From: Inquilinus sp042743185 | Lineage (GTDB): Bacteria; Pseudomonadota; Alphaproteobacteria; DSM-16000; Inquilinaceae | Length of the DNA: 64,000 nucleotides | NCBI RefSeq assembly: GCF_042743185.1 | Contig: NZ_JBHYMS010000028.1 | Span: 1 to 64,000, forward strand | Reading direction: 5' to 3' | Shown: positions 46,427 to 54,637 of the stretch, piece by piece | Layout: each line of letters starts with the position of its first letter | How positions within the stretch are numbered: position 1 is the stretch's first letter | Translations under genes and position numbers: made by a program | Notes under the pieces: generated by a model | What the model saw: only the letters and a program-made list of their open reading frames with translations | Told to the model about the DNA's origin: nothing | Database searches by the model: none

Positions 46427-47831
46427 TGGCGAACAGCACCACTGCGACGAGGACGGCGGCCAGGGCGACGGCATGGGCGGGCCCGAGGCGCCATAGCAGC
46501 GGTCCGCGGGCCGGGACGACTGCGACGGCGGCCAGGGTAGGGTGGAAGCGGGCCAGGATCTGTTGCGAGTTCGGGAGCCCCCAGACGATGGCGAGGCCGA
46601 GGGCGATCAGCGCCGCCGCCTGCAGCGACGGGGCGCCGATGCCGTTGAGCCCGACCAGGCCAGTATACACGGATCCGGCGGCGGCGAGGCTCGGCGCCCG
46701 GAACGGCACCCAGGCGAGGATGACGGCCAGGAAGGTCAGCGTGGCGCCGATGGCGGCCGGCAGCCGGATGCCGCGCGGCCGGGCCCAATCGGCGAACAGC
46801 CGCCCGACCACGATGTAGGCGCCGTGCAGTGCGCCCCAGAGCATGAACTGCCAGCCGGCGCCGTGCCAGATGCCGCCCAGCAGCATGGTGATGAAGGCGT
46901 TGACGTAGCTGCGGGCCTTGCCTCGCCGGTTGCCGCCGAGCGGAATGTAGAGATAGTCGCGCAGGAAACGCGACAGGGTCATGTGCCAGCGCTGCCAGAA
47001 ATCGGCGATCGACCGGGCCTTGTAGGGCGAATTGAAGTTCTCGGGCATGCGGATGCCGAACAGCCGGGCCAGGCCGATCGCCATGTCGGAATAGCCGGAG
47101 AAGTCGAAATACAGCTGGAGGGTATAGGCGAGCGTTCCGGTCCAGGCCGCGAACAGGCCGGGCGCATGGCCGGCAGCCGCCTGCTCGAACACCGGCGACG
47201 CGTGCAGCGCGAGGGAATCCGCCAGCACGGTCTTCTTGAACAGGCCGAAGGCGAACATGGTGATGCCGACGGCGATGTCGTCGCTGCCGATCCGCATCCG
47301 CGGGAGCGCGGCGAACTGCACCGTCATCTCCTTGTGGTGCAGGATCGGCCCCGCGATCAGATGCGGGAAGAAGGTGACGAACAGGGCGTAGGCGAGCGGG
47401 TCCTTGTCGTCGACCTTGCCGTGGTAGGCGTCGACCAGGAAGGCGATCTGGGTGAAGGTGTAGAAGGAGATGCCGATGGGCAGGATGATCGACAGTGCCG
47501 GCCATTGCGCCGCCAGAAGATCGTTCACCACGCCCTGGGCGAACACCGCGTATTTGAAATAGCCCAGGAGCAGCAGGTCGGCACCGACCCCGAGCGCCAG
47601 GAGGCCGCGGCTGGGGCGGCGGGCCAGTCCCATGCCGACCGCGAAGTTGAAGAGGATCGAGCCCAGCAGCAGCGGCAGGTGCCCGATCGACCACCAGCCG
47701 TAGAAGGCGACGGACGCGACCAGCAGGATCGGAACACTGAGTGCCGAGAGGCCGACCCACCGCGAAATGAAGAAAAACGCACAGGTAATCGGCAGGAAGA
47801 CGAATAGAAACTCTGGTGAATTGAAGAGCAT
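46392..47831 (-). CDS. MBOAT-family O-acyltransferase (AlgI/PatA-like)
   Basis: A 479-aa polytopic membrane protein. Opening MLFNSPEFLFVFLPITCAFF, the family segment YFDFSGYSDMAIGLARLFGI, then ADFWQRWHMTLSRFLRDYLY and the catalytic His in GGIWHGAGWQF. These match AlgI-type MBOATs that pass acetyl groups for polysaccharide O-acetylation. Start ATG 47831; the upstream frame has no family character. Substrate is presumably the locus polymer. Confidence 0.93.
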   Translation of the reverse strand: MLFNSPEFLFVFLPITCAFFFISRWVGLSALSVPILLVASVAFYGWWSIGHLPLLLGSILFNFAVGMGLARRPSRGLLALGVGADLLLLGYFKYAVFAQGVVNDLLAAQWPALSIILPIGISFYTFTQIAFLVDAYHGKVDDKDPLAYALFVTFFPHLIAGPILHHKEMTVQFAALPRMRIGSDDIAVGITMFAFGLFKKTVLADSLALHASPVFEQAAAGHAPGLFAAWTGTLAYTLQLYFDFSGYSDMAIGLARLFGIRMPENFNSPYKARSIADFWQRWHMTLSRFLRDYLYIPLGGNRRGKARSYVNAFITMLLGGIWHGAGWQFMLWGALHGAYIVVGRLFADWARPRGIRLPAAIGATLTFLAVILAWVPFRAPSLAAAGSVYTGLVGLNGIGAPSLQAAALIALGLAIVWGLPNSQQILARFHPTLAAVAVVPARGPLLWRLGPAHAVALAAVLVAVVLFANDVSEFIYFQF

Positions 47832-48112
47832 CGGCTGGTCGGACCCGAAGAGTTTCGTTGCTCTCGCAGCGCCGAGACGTATAAGCGATGCGCCCGCACC
47901 CGCAAAAGGAAATCTGCGGCCGGTTCCGCCGGGCGACGACGCGGTCGGACGATGCCGGCGCCCCCGCTCCAGGGCCCGGCGGCGCCGGTCCACGGCCGGC
48001 CATCGGGGCCCTCTCCCGGGCCGCGTGACCGCCTTTGCCGGAGCCTGCCGCCGTCACGGCGATCCACCTCTCGAACCTCCGTCGGTCGCGGACGGCCACC
48101 GGTTCTGGTGGC

Positions 48113-48141
48113 TTGACGCCGGTCGAGTCCGCAGTTATCCG
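48113..48141 (+). promoter_or_regulatory. candidate promoter of the methyltransferase gene
   Basis: TTGACG (48113) with TATCCG 17 bases on (48136), 75 bases upstream of GTG 48216. The rest of the 384-base divergent region 47832-48215 shows no gene or repeat. Confidence 0.4.
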
Positions 48142-48215
48142 ATCGGAGGGGAGCCCCGTTCAGCCCGCTGTGTTGGGGGGCGCTTTGCGGCTTGGCCATT
48201 CCGAAGGGGGCTTTG

Positions 48216-49097
48216 GTGAATTTCAAGCAGGCGATCAAGAATACCGTCCCGGCGCCGGTTTTCTCCGTCATCCGGGATGTTCCCTGGGCCATCCGTGATT
48301 TGTTCGATCGCAATACGCAGGACGAGGTGATGCCACCGTTGCGCCTGATGCGCGACGGTCCGAGAGGCCGGCAGATCTGGACGCAGGCCGGACAAGAGAC
48401 GTTGCACTTCTATCGCGATGTGCTGCGGCTCGACCGCAGCTCGACCATGCTGGACATCGGCAGCGGTATCGGCCGCAGGACGGTTCCGCTGCTGTCCCTG
48501 GTGGACGACAAGGCGCGCTACATCGGCCTCGATATCGACCGCGATCAGGTCCGGTGGTGCACTCGCAACATCACGCCGCGAAATTTCAGGTTCACCTTCA
48601 TCCATATCGACGTCTTCAACAAGTTCTACAACCACTTGGGCGCCATCCCTCCGTCCAAGCTGGTTCTGCCCTTCCCGGACAACTCCTTCGACGTCGTCTC
48701 GTTGTGGTCGGTCTTCACCCACATGTATCCGGACGACGTGGCGCACTATCTCAAGGAAATCGGCCGGGTTCTCCGCCCCGGGGGCCGGTTGGCGGCGTCG
48801 TATTTCCTGGTGAACGACGAGTCCAAGGCCGCCGTCGGGAACGGGAGCTTCAAGCTCGCCCTGCATCCGGGCGACCGCTACTGGACGACCAATCCGAACA
48901 TGCCGGAGGACATGATCGCGCTGGACGAGGCTTGGCTGCGCAGCGCCTACACCGACGCCGGCCTGACCTGGACCGAGCCCGTCCTCCGCGGGCGCTGGGC
49001 CGGCGCCGAGGTCGACCCGGGCCTGTTCATTCTCAACTGGCAGGACATTGTCGTGGCACAGGCCGGAGGCCCGACGCCCGCTCCAACCACGGCCTGA
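48216..49097 (+). CDS. class I SAM-dependent methyltransferase
   Basis: A 293-aa protein with the Methyltransf_11 pattern: MLDIGSGIGRRTVPLL (SAM-binding motif I), YIGLDIDRDQVRW, the acidic LPFPDNSFDVVSLWSVFTHM and VLRPGGRLAASYFL. GTG 48216 is chosen because AAGGGGG lies just upstream; a TTG at 48192 would be an alternative start. In this locus it may methylate a sugar of the polymer. The acceptor is unknown. Confidence 0.85.
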   Translation: MNFKQAIKNTVPAPVFSVIRDVPWAIRDLFDRNTQDEVMPPLRLMRDGPRGRQIWTQAGQETLHFYRDVLRLDRSSTMLDIGSGIGRRTVPLLSLVDDKARYIGLDIDRDQVRWCTRNITPRNFRFTFIHIDVFNKFYNHLGAIPPSKLVLPFPDNSFDVVSLWSVFTHMYPDDVAHYLKEIGRVLRPGGRLAASYFLVNDESKAAVGNGSFKLALHPGDRYWTTNPNMPEDMIALDEAWLRSAYTDAGLTWTEPVLRGRWAGAEVDPGLFILNWQDIVVAQAGGPTPAPTTA

Positions 49098-49110
49098 GGC
49101 GGAGCCTGGA

Positions 49111-49141
49111 GCAGCGGCCCTTTCACACCCCGGGCCGCTGC
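49111..49141. terminator. hairpin between convergent genes
   Basis: The 10-bp perfect stem GCAGCGGCCC / GGGCCGCTGC with an 11-base loop lies between the methyltransferase and ugd stops. There is no T-run on either strand, so it is a weak or Rho-assisted terminator at best. Confidence 0.4.
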
Positions 49142-49163
49142 ATTGCCCTGCGCGCCGCGCGAG

Positions 49164-50519
49164 CTAGCCGCGGGCGCCGGCCTGCGCGGCCACGGAGGGC
49201 CGCGCCGTCGGAACAGGACGGCCCAGGCCCTGATACTGGAAACCGGCGGACGCCATTTCGTTGGGCTTGTAGACATTCCGCAGGTCGATGAAGACGTCGC
49301 CCTGCATCGCCTCTCGCATCCGCTTGAGATCGAGGCCGCGGAACTCGTTCCATTCGGTCAGGACCACGGCACCGTCCGACCCCTCCAGCGCGCCATAGGC
49401 GCTGGTCGCATAGGTGATCTCGGGCGGCAGATGCTTCCGCGCCTCCTCCATGCCCTCGGGATCGAACGCCTGGATGCGGGCGCCGGCCTGCAGCAGGGCG
49501 GGCAGGATGGTGAGGCTGGGCGCGTCGCGCATGTCGTCGGTGTTCGGCTTGAACGTCAAGCCGAGGATAGCGATCGTCCGGTCCCGGACCGACCCTCCGA
49601 ACGCGGTCACGATCCGGTCGGTCATCTCGGCCTTGCGGCGCTCGTTCACATCGATGACGGTCTCGACGATATGCTGGCGGGCGCCGTAATCCTGCGCCGT
49701 CTGCGCGAACGCCAGGGTGTCCTTCGGAAAGCAGGAGCCGCCATAGCCCGGGCCCGGGTGCAGGAACTTCGGGCCGATGCGCCCGTCCAGCCCGATCGCC
49801 TTGGCCACGTCATGCACGTCCGCCCCGACCTTTTCGCAGAGATTGGCCACCTCGTTGATGAAGGTGATCTTCATCGCGAGGAAGCTGTTGCTCGCGTATT
49901 TGATCAGTTCGGCGGTTTCCAGCGTGGTGCTGACGATCGGCCGTTCGATCAGGTAGAGCGGGCGATAGATGCTGCTGAGAACCTCCCGCGCCCTGTCGCT
50001 TTCGACGCCGATGACCACGCGATCGGGCCGCATGAAGTCGTTGATGGCCGCGCCCTCGCGCAGGAATTCGGGATTCGATGCCACATCGAAATCCGCGTCG
50101 GGACGGGTCTTCCGGATGATGGCCGCGACCTCCCGGCCGGTTCCGACGGGCACGGTCGATTTGGTGACCACGACGGCGTAGCCGGTGAGGGCGTTGGCGA
50201 TCTCTGCCGCCGCGGCATAGACATAGGTCAGGTCCGCCCGCCCGTCGCCCCGTCGGCTCGGGGTGCCGACGGCGATGAAGACCGCGTCCGCCCCGTCCAC
50301 CGCCGCCTTGAGATCGGTGGTGAATGAAAGCCGGCCGCCGCCGACGTTCTTGGCCACCAGGGCGTCGAGCCCGGGTTCGTAGATCGGCATGACGTTCCGG
50401 CGCAGCTTCTCGATCCGCTCCGGATCCCGGTCCACGCAGATGACGTCGTGCCCGAGTTCCGAGAAGCACGTGCCGGATACCAGCCCGACGTAGCCGCTGC
50501 CGATCATCGCAATTCGCAT
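49164..50519 (-). CDS. ugd: UDP-glucose 6-dehydrogenase
   Basis: A 451-aa NAD-dependent enzyme that oxidises UDP-glucose twice to UDP-glucuronate. N-terminal Rossmann motif MIGSGYVGLVSGTCFSELGH, VGTPSRRGDGRADLTYV, VTKSTVPVGTG and SNPEFLREG; the catalytic Cys is in GYGGSCFPKDTLAF; C-terminal GLTFKPNTDDMRDAPSL. All catalytic parts are intact. It feeds UDP-GlcA to the 4-epimerase at 38994. Confidence 0.97.
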   Translation of the reverse strand: MRIAMIGSGYVGLVSGTCFSELGHDVICVDRDPERIEKLRRNVMPIYEPGLDALVAKNVGGGRLSFTTDLKAAVDGADAVFIAVGTPSRRGDGRADLTYVYAAAAEIANALTGYAVVVTKSTVPVGTGREVAAIIRKTRPDADFDVASNPEFLREGAAINDFMRPDRVVIGVESDRAREVLSSIYRPLYLIERPIVSTTLETAELIKYASNSFLAMKITFINEVANLCEKVGADVHDVAKAIGLDGRIGPKFLHPGPGYGGSCFPKDTLAFAQTAQDYGARQHIVETVIDVNERRKAEMTDRIVTAFGGSVRDRTIAILGLTFKPNTDDMRDAPSLTILPALLQAGARIQAFDPEGMEEARKHLPPEITYATSAYGALEGSDGAVVLTEWNEFRGLDLKRMREAMQGDVFIDLRNVYKPNEMASAGFQYQGLGRPVPTARPSVAAQAGARG

Positions 50520-50624
50520 GAGTCACCAATTCGGTTCGGCCGCGCTACGACGCGAGGCGGCAATTCATACCAGGAGTGTGGGATGGGTTTCGAGTTTGAA
50601 GTTCCGTGACCGGATGACGCCGCC

Positions 50625-51200
50625 TCAATAGATCAAGCCGGTATCTTGGTCCAAGTGACTGCCGTAGCTGTTGTCGTGTGCATGTTCGGCATGACGTATT
50701 TCACATCGAAATCCCCCTTCGAGACGATTGCCGGTGAGGACCGTGTCCTTGTTCCCGTCGGGCACGACATCCGGCTGAGGAAAACCATTCAGGTTGATAC
50801 CGAACCTCGTGGTTCTTCCATTCGAAACAATGGCATTGTGCGAGAATATCGATCCGCCGCGGGTTGTAACGATGCCGGACGGATAGACCAGCCCCTTTTG
50901 CCGCACAACTGTGCTCACGGATTGTGTTGCCGTTGTGGCGTATGCTCCGGGTCGCGACACATGTCCGGTCGGGTGTTCAGTCATCTCGGCCCGTCGATGT
51001 CCACAACGACATCGCCCCCGCTGCAGGTTGACGCTGTTGGTCGGATGGCCGGAGAACGCGTGCGTCTGGGGATTGTTCCGGCCCGCCATCGCGGGATTTG
51101 TGGCATCGAGGTCACGTCGAAGGCCTTGTCGTGGCACGGTGATCGTCGTCTTGACGCGCTCGGAAGAAAAATGCTTTCCATGCCGCGGATCGGGGATATG
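50625..51200 (-). pseudogene. probable decayed beta-helix (pectate-lyase-fold) protein gene
   Basis: The frame ending at 50625 has credible coding sequence in its last 90 residues, with parallel-beta-helix-like turns: FSHNAIVSNGRTTRFGINLN, VLTGNRLEGGFRCEIRH and the tail NSYGSHLDQDTGLIY. Upstream, near 50930, the helix-like phrase IRHNGNTIREHS appears in a different frame, and another frame carries GGDVVVDIDGPR. This suggests a gene broken by frameshifts with its 5' part lost. Intact relatives would be secreted polysaccharide lyases or epimerases. The call rests on motif shape alone. Confidence 0.4.
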
Positions 51201-51281
51201 CCAATCCTGCGAGGCCGGGACAGGCAGCATGAGGCCTCGGATCGGTCGAATTGCGCCGCCGGAGCGCGGATTCACTGGGGG

Positions 51282-51857
51282 ATGCGAGTGGTTCAGCTAA
51301 TCTCGACCGGGATCGAGGACGTCAAGCTGGTCGGCCTGCGCAAGTTTTCCGACGAGCGCGGCTATTTCTGCGAGACCTGGAACGCCGACAAGTTCCGCGC
51401 CGCCGGGCTGCCGCTCGACTTCGTCCAGGACAATCAGGCCGGCAGCGTCGCCGCCGGAACCATGCGCGGCCTGCACTACCAGATCGCGCCGCACGCCCAG
51501 GGCAAGCTGATCGGCGTTCTCCGCGGCTCGATCTACGACGTCGCGGTCGACATCCGCCGCGGCTCACCCACCTTCGGCCGGTCGGTGGGGGTGACGCTGA
51601 CTGCGGCCGAACCCTCGAGGCTCTGGATCCCGACCGGTTTCGCCCATGGCTACGTCACGCTCGAGCCGGACACCGAGGTGGTCTACAAGGTCACCGCCGG
51701 CTATGCCCCGCAGGCCGAGGGCGGCCTCCGCTGGGACGACCCGGCGCTCGGCATCGACTGGCCGATCCCGCCGGCCGAGATGATCGTCAACGAGCGCGAC
51801 CGCAACTGGCCGCGCCTGGCCGACGCTCCCGCCCATTTCCAGTATGGTGCAGCATGA
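51282..51857 (+). CDS. rfbC: dTDP-4-dehydrorhamnose 3,5-epimerase
   Basis: A 191-aa cupin enzyme. FSDERGYFCETWNADKFRAA, the FVQDNQAGSVAAGTMRGLHY segment with the catalytic His, and VDIRRGSPTFG are all typical. It produces dTDP-4-dehydro-L-rhamnose from the RfbB product. ATG 51282; a much longer upstream frame runs through the broken beta-helix region and is not coding. It overlaps rfbB by ATGA. Confidence 0.96.
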   Translation: MRVVQLISTGIEDVKLVGLRKFSDERGYFCETWNADKFRAAGLPLDFVQDNQAGSVAAGTMRGLHYQIAPHAQGKLIGVLRGSIYDVAVDIRRGSPTFGRSVGVTLTAAEPSRLWIPTGFAHGYVTLEPDTEVVYKVTAGYAPQAEGGLRWDDPALGIDWPIPPAEMIVNERDRNWPRLADAPAHFQYGAA

Positions 51858-52888
51858 CCATCTTCGTCACCGGCGGCGCCGGCTTCATCGGCTCGGCCCT
51901 GGTCCGCCAGCTGGTCGCCGACGGCGAGACCGTCGTCACCATCGACAAGCTGACCTATGCCGGCAACCTCGACAACCTGGCGGGGCTCGACGCCACCGGC
52001 CGGCACCGCTTCGTCCAGGCCGACATCTGCGACGTCGACGCCATGCGGGCGCTGTTTGCCGAGCACCGGCCGGACATCGTCTACCACCTGGCGGCCGAAA
52101 GCCATGTCGACCGGTCGATCGACGACCCGCTGGCATTCGTCCGCACCAATGTCATGGGCACCGGCAGCCTGCTGGCCGCGGCGCTGGACCATTGGCGCGG
52201 CCTGCCGAAGGGCAACGGCTTCCGCTTCCTGCACGTCTCGACCGACGAGGTCTATGGCGAGCTCGACGCCACCGGCCTGTTCTCCGAGACCAGCCCGTAC
52301 CAGCCGAACTCGCCCTATTCCTCCAGCAAGGCCGGCTCCGACCACCTGGCCCGGGCCTGGCACCGCACCTACGGCCTGCCGGTGATGGTGTCGAACTGCT
52401 CGAACAATTACGGGCCGTACCAGTATCCGGAGAAGCTGATCCCGGTCGTCACCCTCAACGCGCTCGAGGGCAAGAAGCTGCCGATCTACGGCCGCGGCGA
52501 GAACGTCCGCGACTGGATCCATGTCGACGACCACGCCGCCGGGCTGCGGGCGATCGTCGCCAGGGGCCGCCCGGGCGAGACCTATCTGGTCGGCAGCCGG
52601 TCCGAGCGCACCAACATCGACCTGGTCCGCCAGATCTGCCGCATCCTGGACGAGCTGCAGCCGGCGGCGCAGCCTTATGAGAGCCTGATCACCTACGTCA
52701 CCGACCGGCCGGGCCACGACGCCCGCTACGCCATCGACCCGACCAAGGCCGAGACCGAGCTGGGCTGGCGGCCGAAGCACAGCCTGGAGCAGGGGCTGCG
52801 GGAGACCGTGGCCTGGTACCTCGCCAATCGCGAGTGGTGCGCGCGGGCCGGCGAGCGCAGCCGGATCGGCCTCGGGCACGCCGCATGA
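51854..52888 (+). CDS. rfbB: dTDP-glucose 4,6-dehydratase
   Basis: A 344-aa extended SDR: VTGGAGFIGSALVRQLV, TIDKLTYAGNLDNL, HLAAESHVDRSIDDP, the STDEVYGEL catalytic segment and the Y-x3-K of PNSPYSSSKAGSDHL. It forms dTDP-4-keto-6-deoxyglucose. Coupled to rfbC and rfbD by ATGA overlaps on both sides. Confidence 0.97.
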   Translation: MTIFVTGGAGFIGSALVRQLVADGETVVTIDKLTYAGNLDNLAGLDATGRHRFVQADICDVDAMRALFAEHRPDIVYHLAAESHVDRSIDDPLAFVRTNVMGTGSLLAAALDHWRGLPKGNGFRFLHVSTDEVYGELDATGLFSETSPYQPNSPYSSSKAGSDHLARAWHRTYGLPVMVSNCSNNYGPYQYPEKLIPVVTLNALEGKKLPIYGRGENVRDWIHVDDHAAGLRAIVARGRPGETYLVGSRSERTNIDLVRQICRILDELQPAAQPYESLITYVTDRPGHDARYAIDPTKAETELGWRPKHSLEQGLRETVAWYLANREWCARAGERSRIGLGHAA

Positions 52889-53739
52889 CCCTCGTCGTCT
52901 TCGGCGCCGGCGGCCAGGTCGGGCGCGAGCTGAGCGGGCTGGCCGCGGCGCAGGGCCTCGCCGTGCGGGCTTTCGCCCGGTCGGAGGTCGACATCACCGA
53001 CGCCGCTGCGGTGGCCGACGCCGTGCGCGGCGCCGATTTCGTCGCCAACTGCGCCGCCTACACCGCGGTCGACAAGGCCGAGACCGAGCGCGATCGCGCC
53101 TTCGCCGTGAACGCGACCGCGCCCGGCGTGATCGCCCGCGCCTGCGCCGAGGCGGGGGCGGCGCTGCTGCACATCTCGACCGACTACGTCTTCCGCGGCG
53201 ACGGCGACCGGCCGTGGCGCGAGGACGACCCGATCGCGCCGCTCTCGGTCTATGGCGAGAGCAAGGCGGCGGGGGAGGCGGCTGTGCGCGCGGCGCTGCC
53301 GCGCCATGTCGTCCTGCGGACCGCCTGGGTCTTCGCCGCGCACGGCCACAACTTCGTCCGCACCATGCTGCGGCTGGGCGCCGAGCGGCCGGAGCTGCGG
53401 ATCGTCGCCGACCAGCACGGCGGCCCGACCGCGGCGGCCGACATCGCCGCGGCGATCCTGGCGATCCGCGAGCGCGCCCTGGCGCCCGGCTTCGACGGCT
53501 GGGGCACCTTCCACTTCACCGGCGCCCCGGCCACGACCTGGTACGATTTCGCCGCAGCGATCTTCGCCGCGAAGGGCGGCCCCGCCCCGGTGCTGCACCC
53601 GATCGCGACCGCCGACTACCCGACCCCGGCGCCGCGCCCGTCGAATTCGGTGCTGGATTGCGGCAGGATCGGCCGGGTGTTCGGGCTGGCGCAGCCCGAT
53701 TGGCGGCGCGCGCTGTCTGCCGTGGTGCGGACGCTATAG
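52885..53739 (+). CDS. rfbD: dTDP-4-dehydrorhamnose reductase
   Basis: A 284-aa SDR: VVFGAGGQVGRELSGLA, NCAAYTAVDKAETERD, ISTDYVFRGDGDRPW and LSVYGESKAAGE with the catalytic Tyr/Lys. It completes dTDP-L-rhamnose. The thymidylyltransferase RfbA normally in this operon is absent here. Confidence 0.97.
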   Translation: MTLVVFGAGGQVGRELSGLAAAQGLAVRAFARSEVDITDAAAVADAVRGADFVANCAAYTAVDKAETERDRAFAVNATAPGVIARACAEAGAALLHISTDYVFRGDGDRPWREDDPIAPLSVYGESKAAGEAAVRAALPRHVVLRTAWVFAAHGHNFVRTMLRLGAERPELRIVADQHGGPTAAADIAAAILAIRERALAPGFDGWGTFHFTGAPATTWYDFAAAIFAAKGGPAPVLHPIATADYPTPAPRPSNSVLDCGRIGRVFGLAQPDWRRALSAVVRTL

Positions 53740-53768
53740 CACCGCGGACCGGGGAGGCGGGGTGATGG

Positions 53769-54596
53769 GTGGCTGACGTTCTGGTGATCGGGCGGGCGAG
53801 CTTTCTCGCCCGCAGCTTCGTCGGCGCCCATGGCGCTGGCGGACTCCGCCACGCCGCCTGGGCCGATGCGGCGCGGCCTGAGACCTTCGACGGCGTCGGC
53901 TGCGTCGTCAACTTCGCCCTCGACCCGCGGTATCAGCGCGAGGCCTATGATCCGGCGCTCGACTGCGACCGCATCCTGGCCGATGCGATCGGCCGGGCAC
54001 AGCGCGGCGGCCGCATGCCGGCGGATGCGCATGTGGTGATGGTCAGCACCCGCAAGGTCTACGGCCCGGCCGGGGACGAGCCGCTGGCCGAAAGCCGGAC
54101 TCCGGCGCCGCAGGACGCCTATGGCCGCAACAAGCTGGTGACCGAGCGGCTGCTGCAGGACCGGTTCGGCCCGAACCTCACCATCCTGCGCCTGTCCAAC
54201 ATCTTCGGCTTCGAGGACCTGCCCGGCCGCCGCACCTTCCTCGGCCTCCTGCTGCGGTCGCTGCGCGAGGAGGGGGTGATCCGCTACGACGTCAGCCCCT
54301 TCACGCCGAAGGACTTCCTGCCGGTCGAGGCGTTCGCCGCGGCGCTGGTGAAGGTGGTGCGGGCGCGTCCCGGCGGGCTGTTCAACCTGGGCTCCGGCGT
54401 GCCGCTCGAGATCGGCTGGCTGGCGATGTGGATCCTGGAAGGCTTCGGCCGCGGCAGCCTCAGCATCGTCGACCCGTCCATCCGCGATGCGTTCACGATG
54501 AATGTGGACCGGTTCGTCGCGCGCTTCGGCCCGGTCGCCGGTCGCGACGACATCCGTGCGGCCTGCCTGGCCATCGGAAAGCGTCTGGCCGCCTGA
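53769..54596 (+). CDS. NAD-dependent epimerase/dehydratase-like SDR of the polysaccharide locus
   Basis: A 275-aa SDR-like protein starting with GTG at 53769 after GGGGAGG. The nucleotide-binding start is VLVIGRASFLARSFV, where the usual GxxGxxG has lost glycines. The catalytic region is kept: VMVSTRKVYG and AYGRNKLVTE (Y-x3-K), and ILRLSNIFGFED. Closing FNLGSGVPLEIG is typical of sugar-nucleotide SDRs. It lies 29 bases after rfbD and probably modifies another nucleotide sugar, though the altered glycine motif leaves cofactor binding uncertain. Confidence 0.78.
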   Translation: MADVLVIGRASFLARSFVGAHGAGGLRHAAWADAARPETFDGVGCVVNFALDPRYQREAYDPALDCDRILADAIGRAQRGGRMPADAHVVMVSTRKVYGPAGDEPLAESRTPAPQDAYGRNKLVTERLLQDRFGPNLTILRLSNIFGFEDLPGRRTFLGLLLRSLREEGVIRYDVSPFTPKDFLPVEAFAAALVKVVRARPGGLFNLGSGVPLEIGWLAMWILEGFGRGSLSIVDPSIRDAFTMNVDRFVARFGPVAGRDDIRAACLAIGKRLAA

Positions 54597-54600
54597 AACG

Positions 54601-54626
54601 AAAACGCCCGGCCGGGGGGCCGGGCG
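54601..54626 (-). terminator. Rho-independent terminator of the leftward binding-protein gene
   Basis: The stem CGCCCGGCC / GGCCGGGCG around a G-rich 4-base loop, with AAAA on its left side, that is a T-run when read leftward. It lies 12 bases past the stop of the gene at 54638 and four bases past the SDR gene. Confidence 0.8.
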
Positions 54627-54637
54627 CTTCGGACGGA

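Noticed and set aside
50646..51281. Plus-strand extension of rfbC to 50646
   Set aside because: The added 212 residues have no family character, and RfbC proteins start at the MRVVQLIS position.
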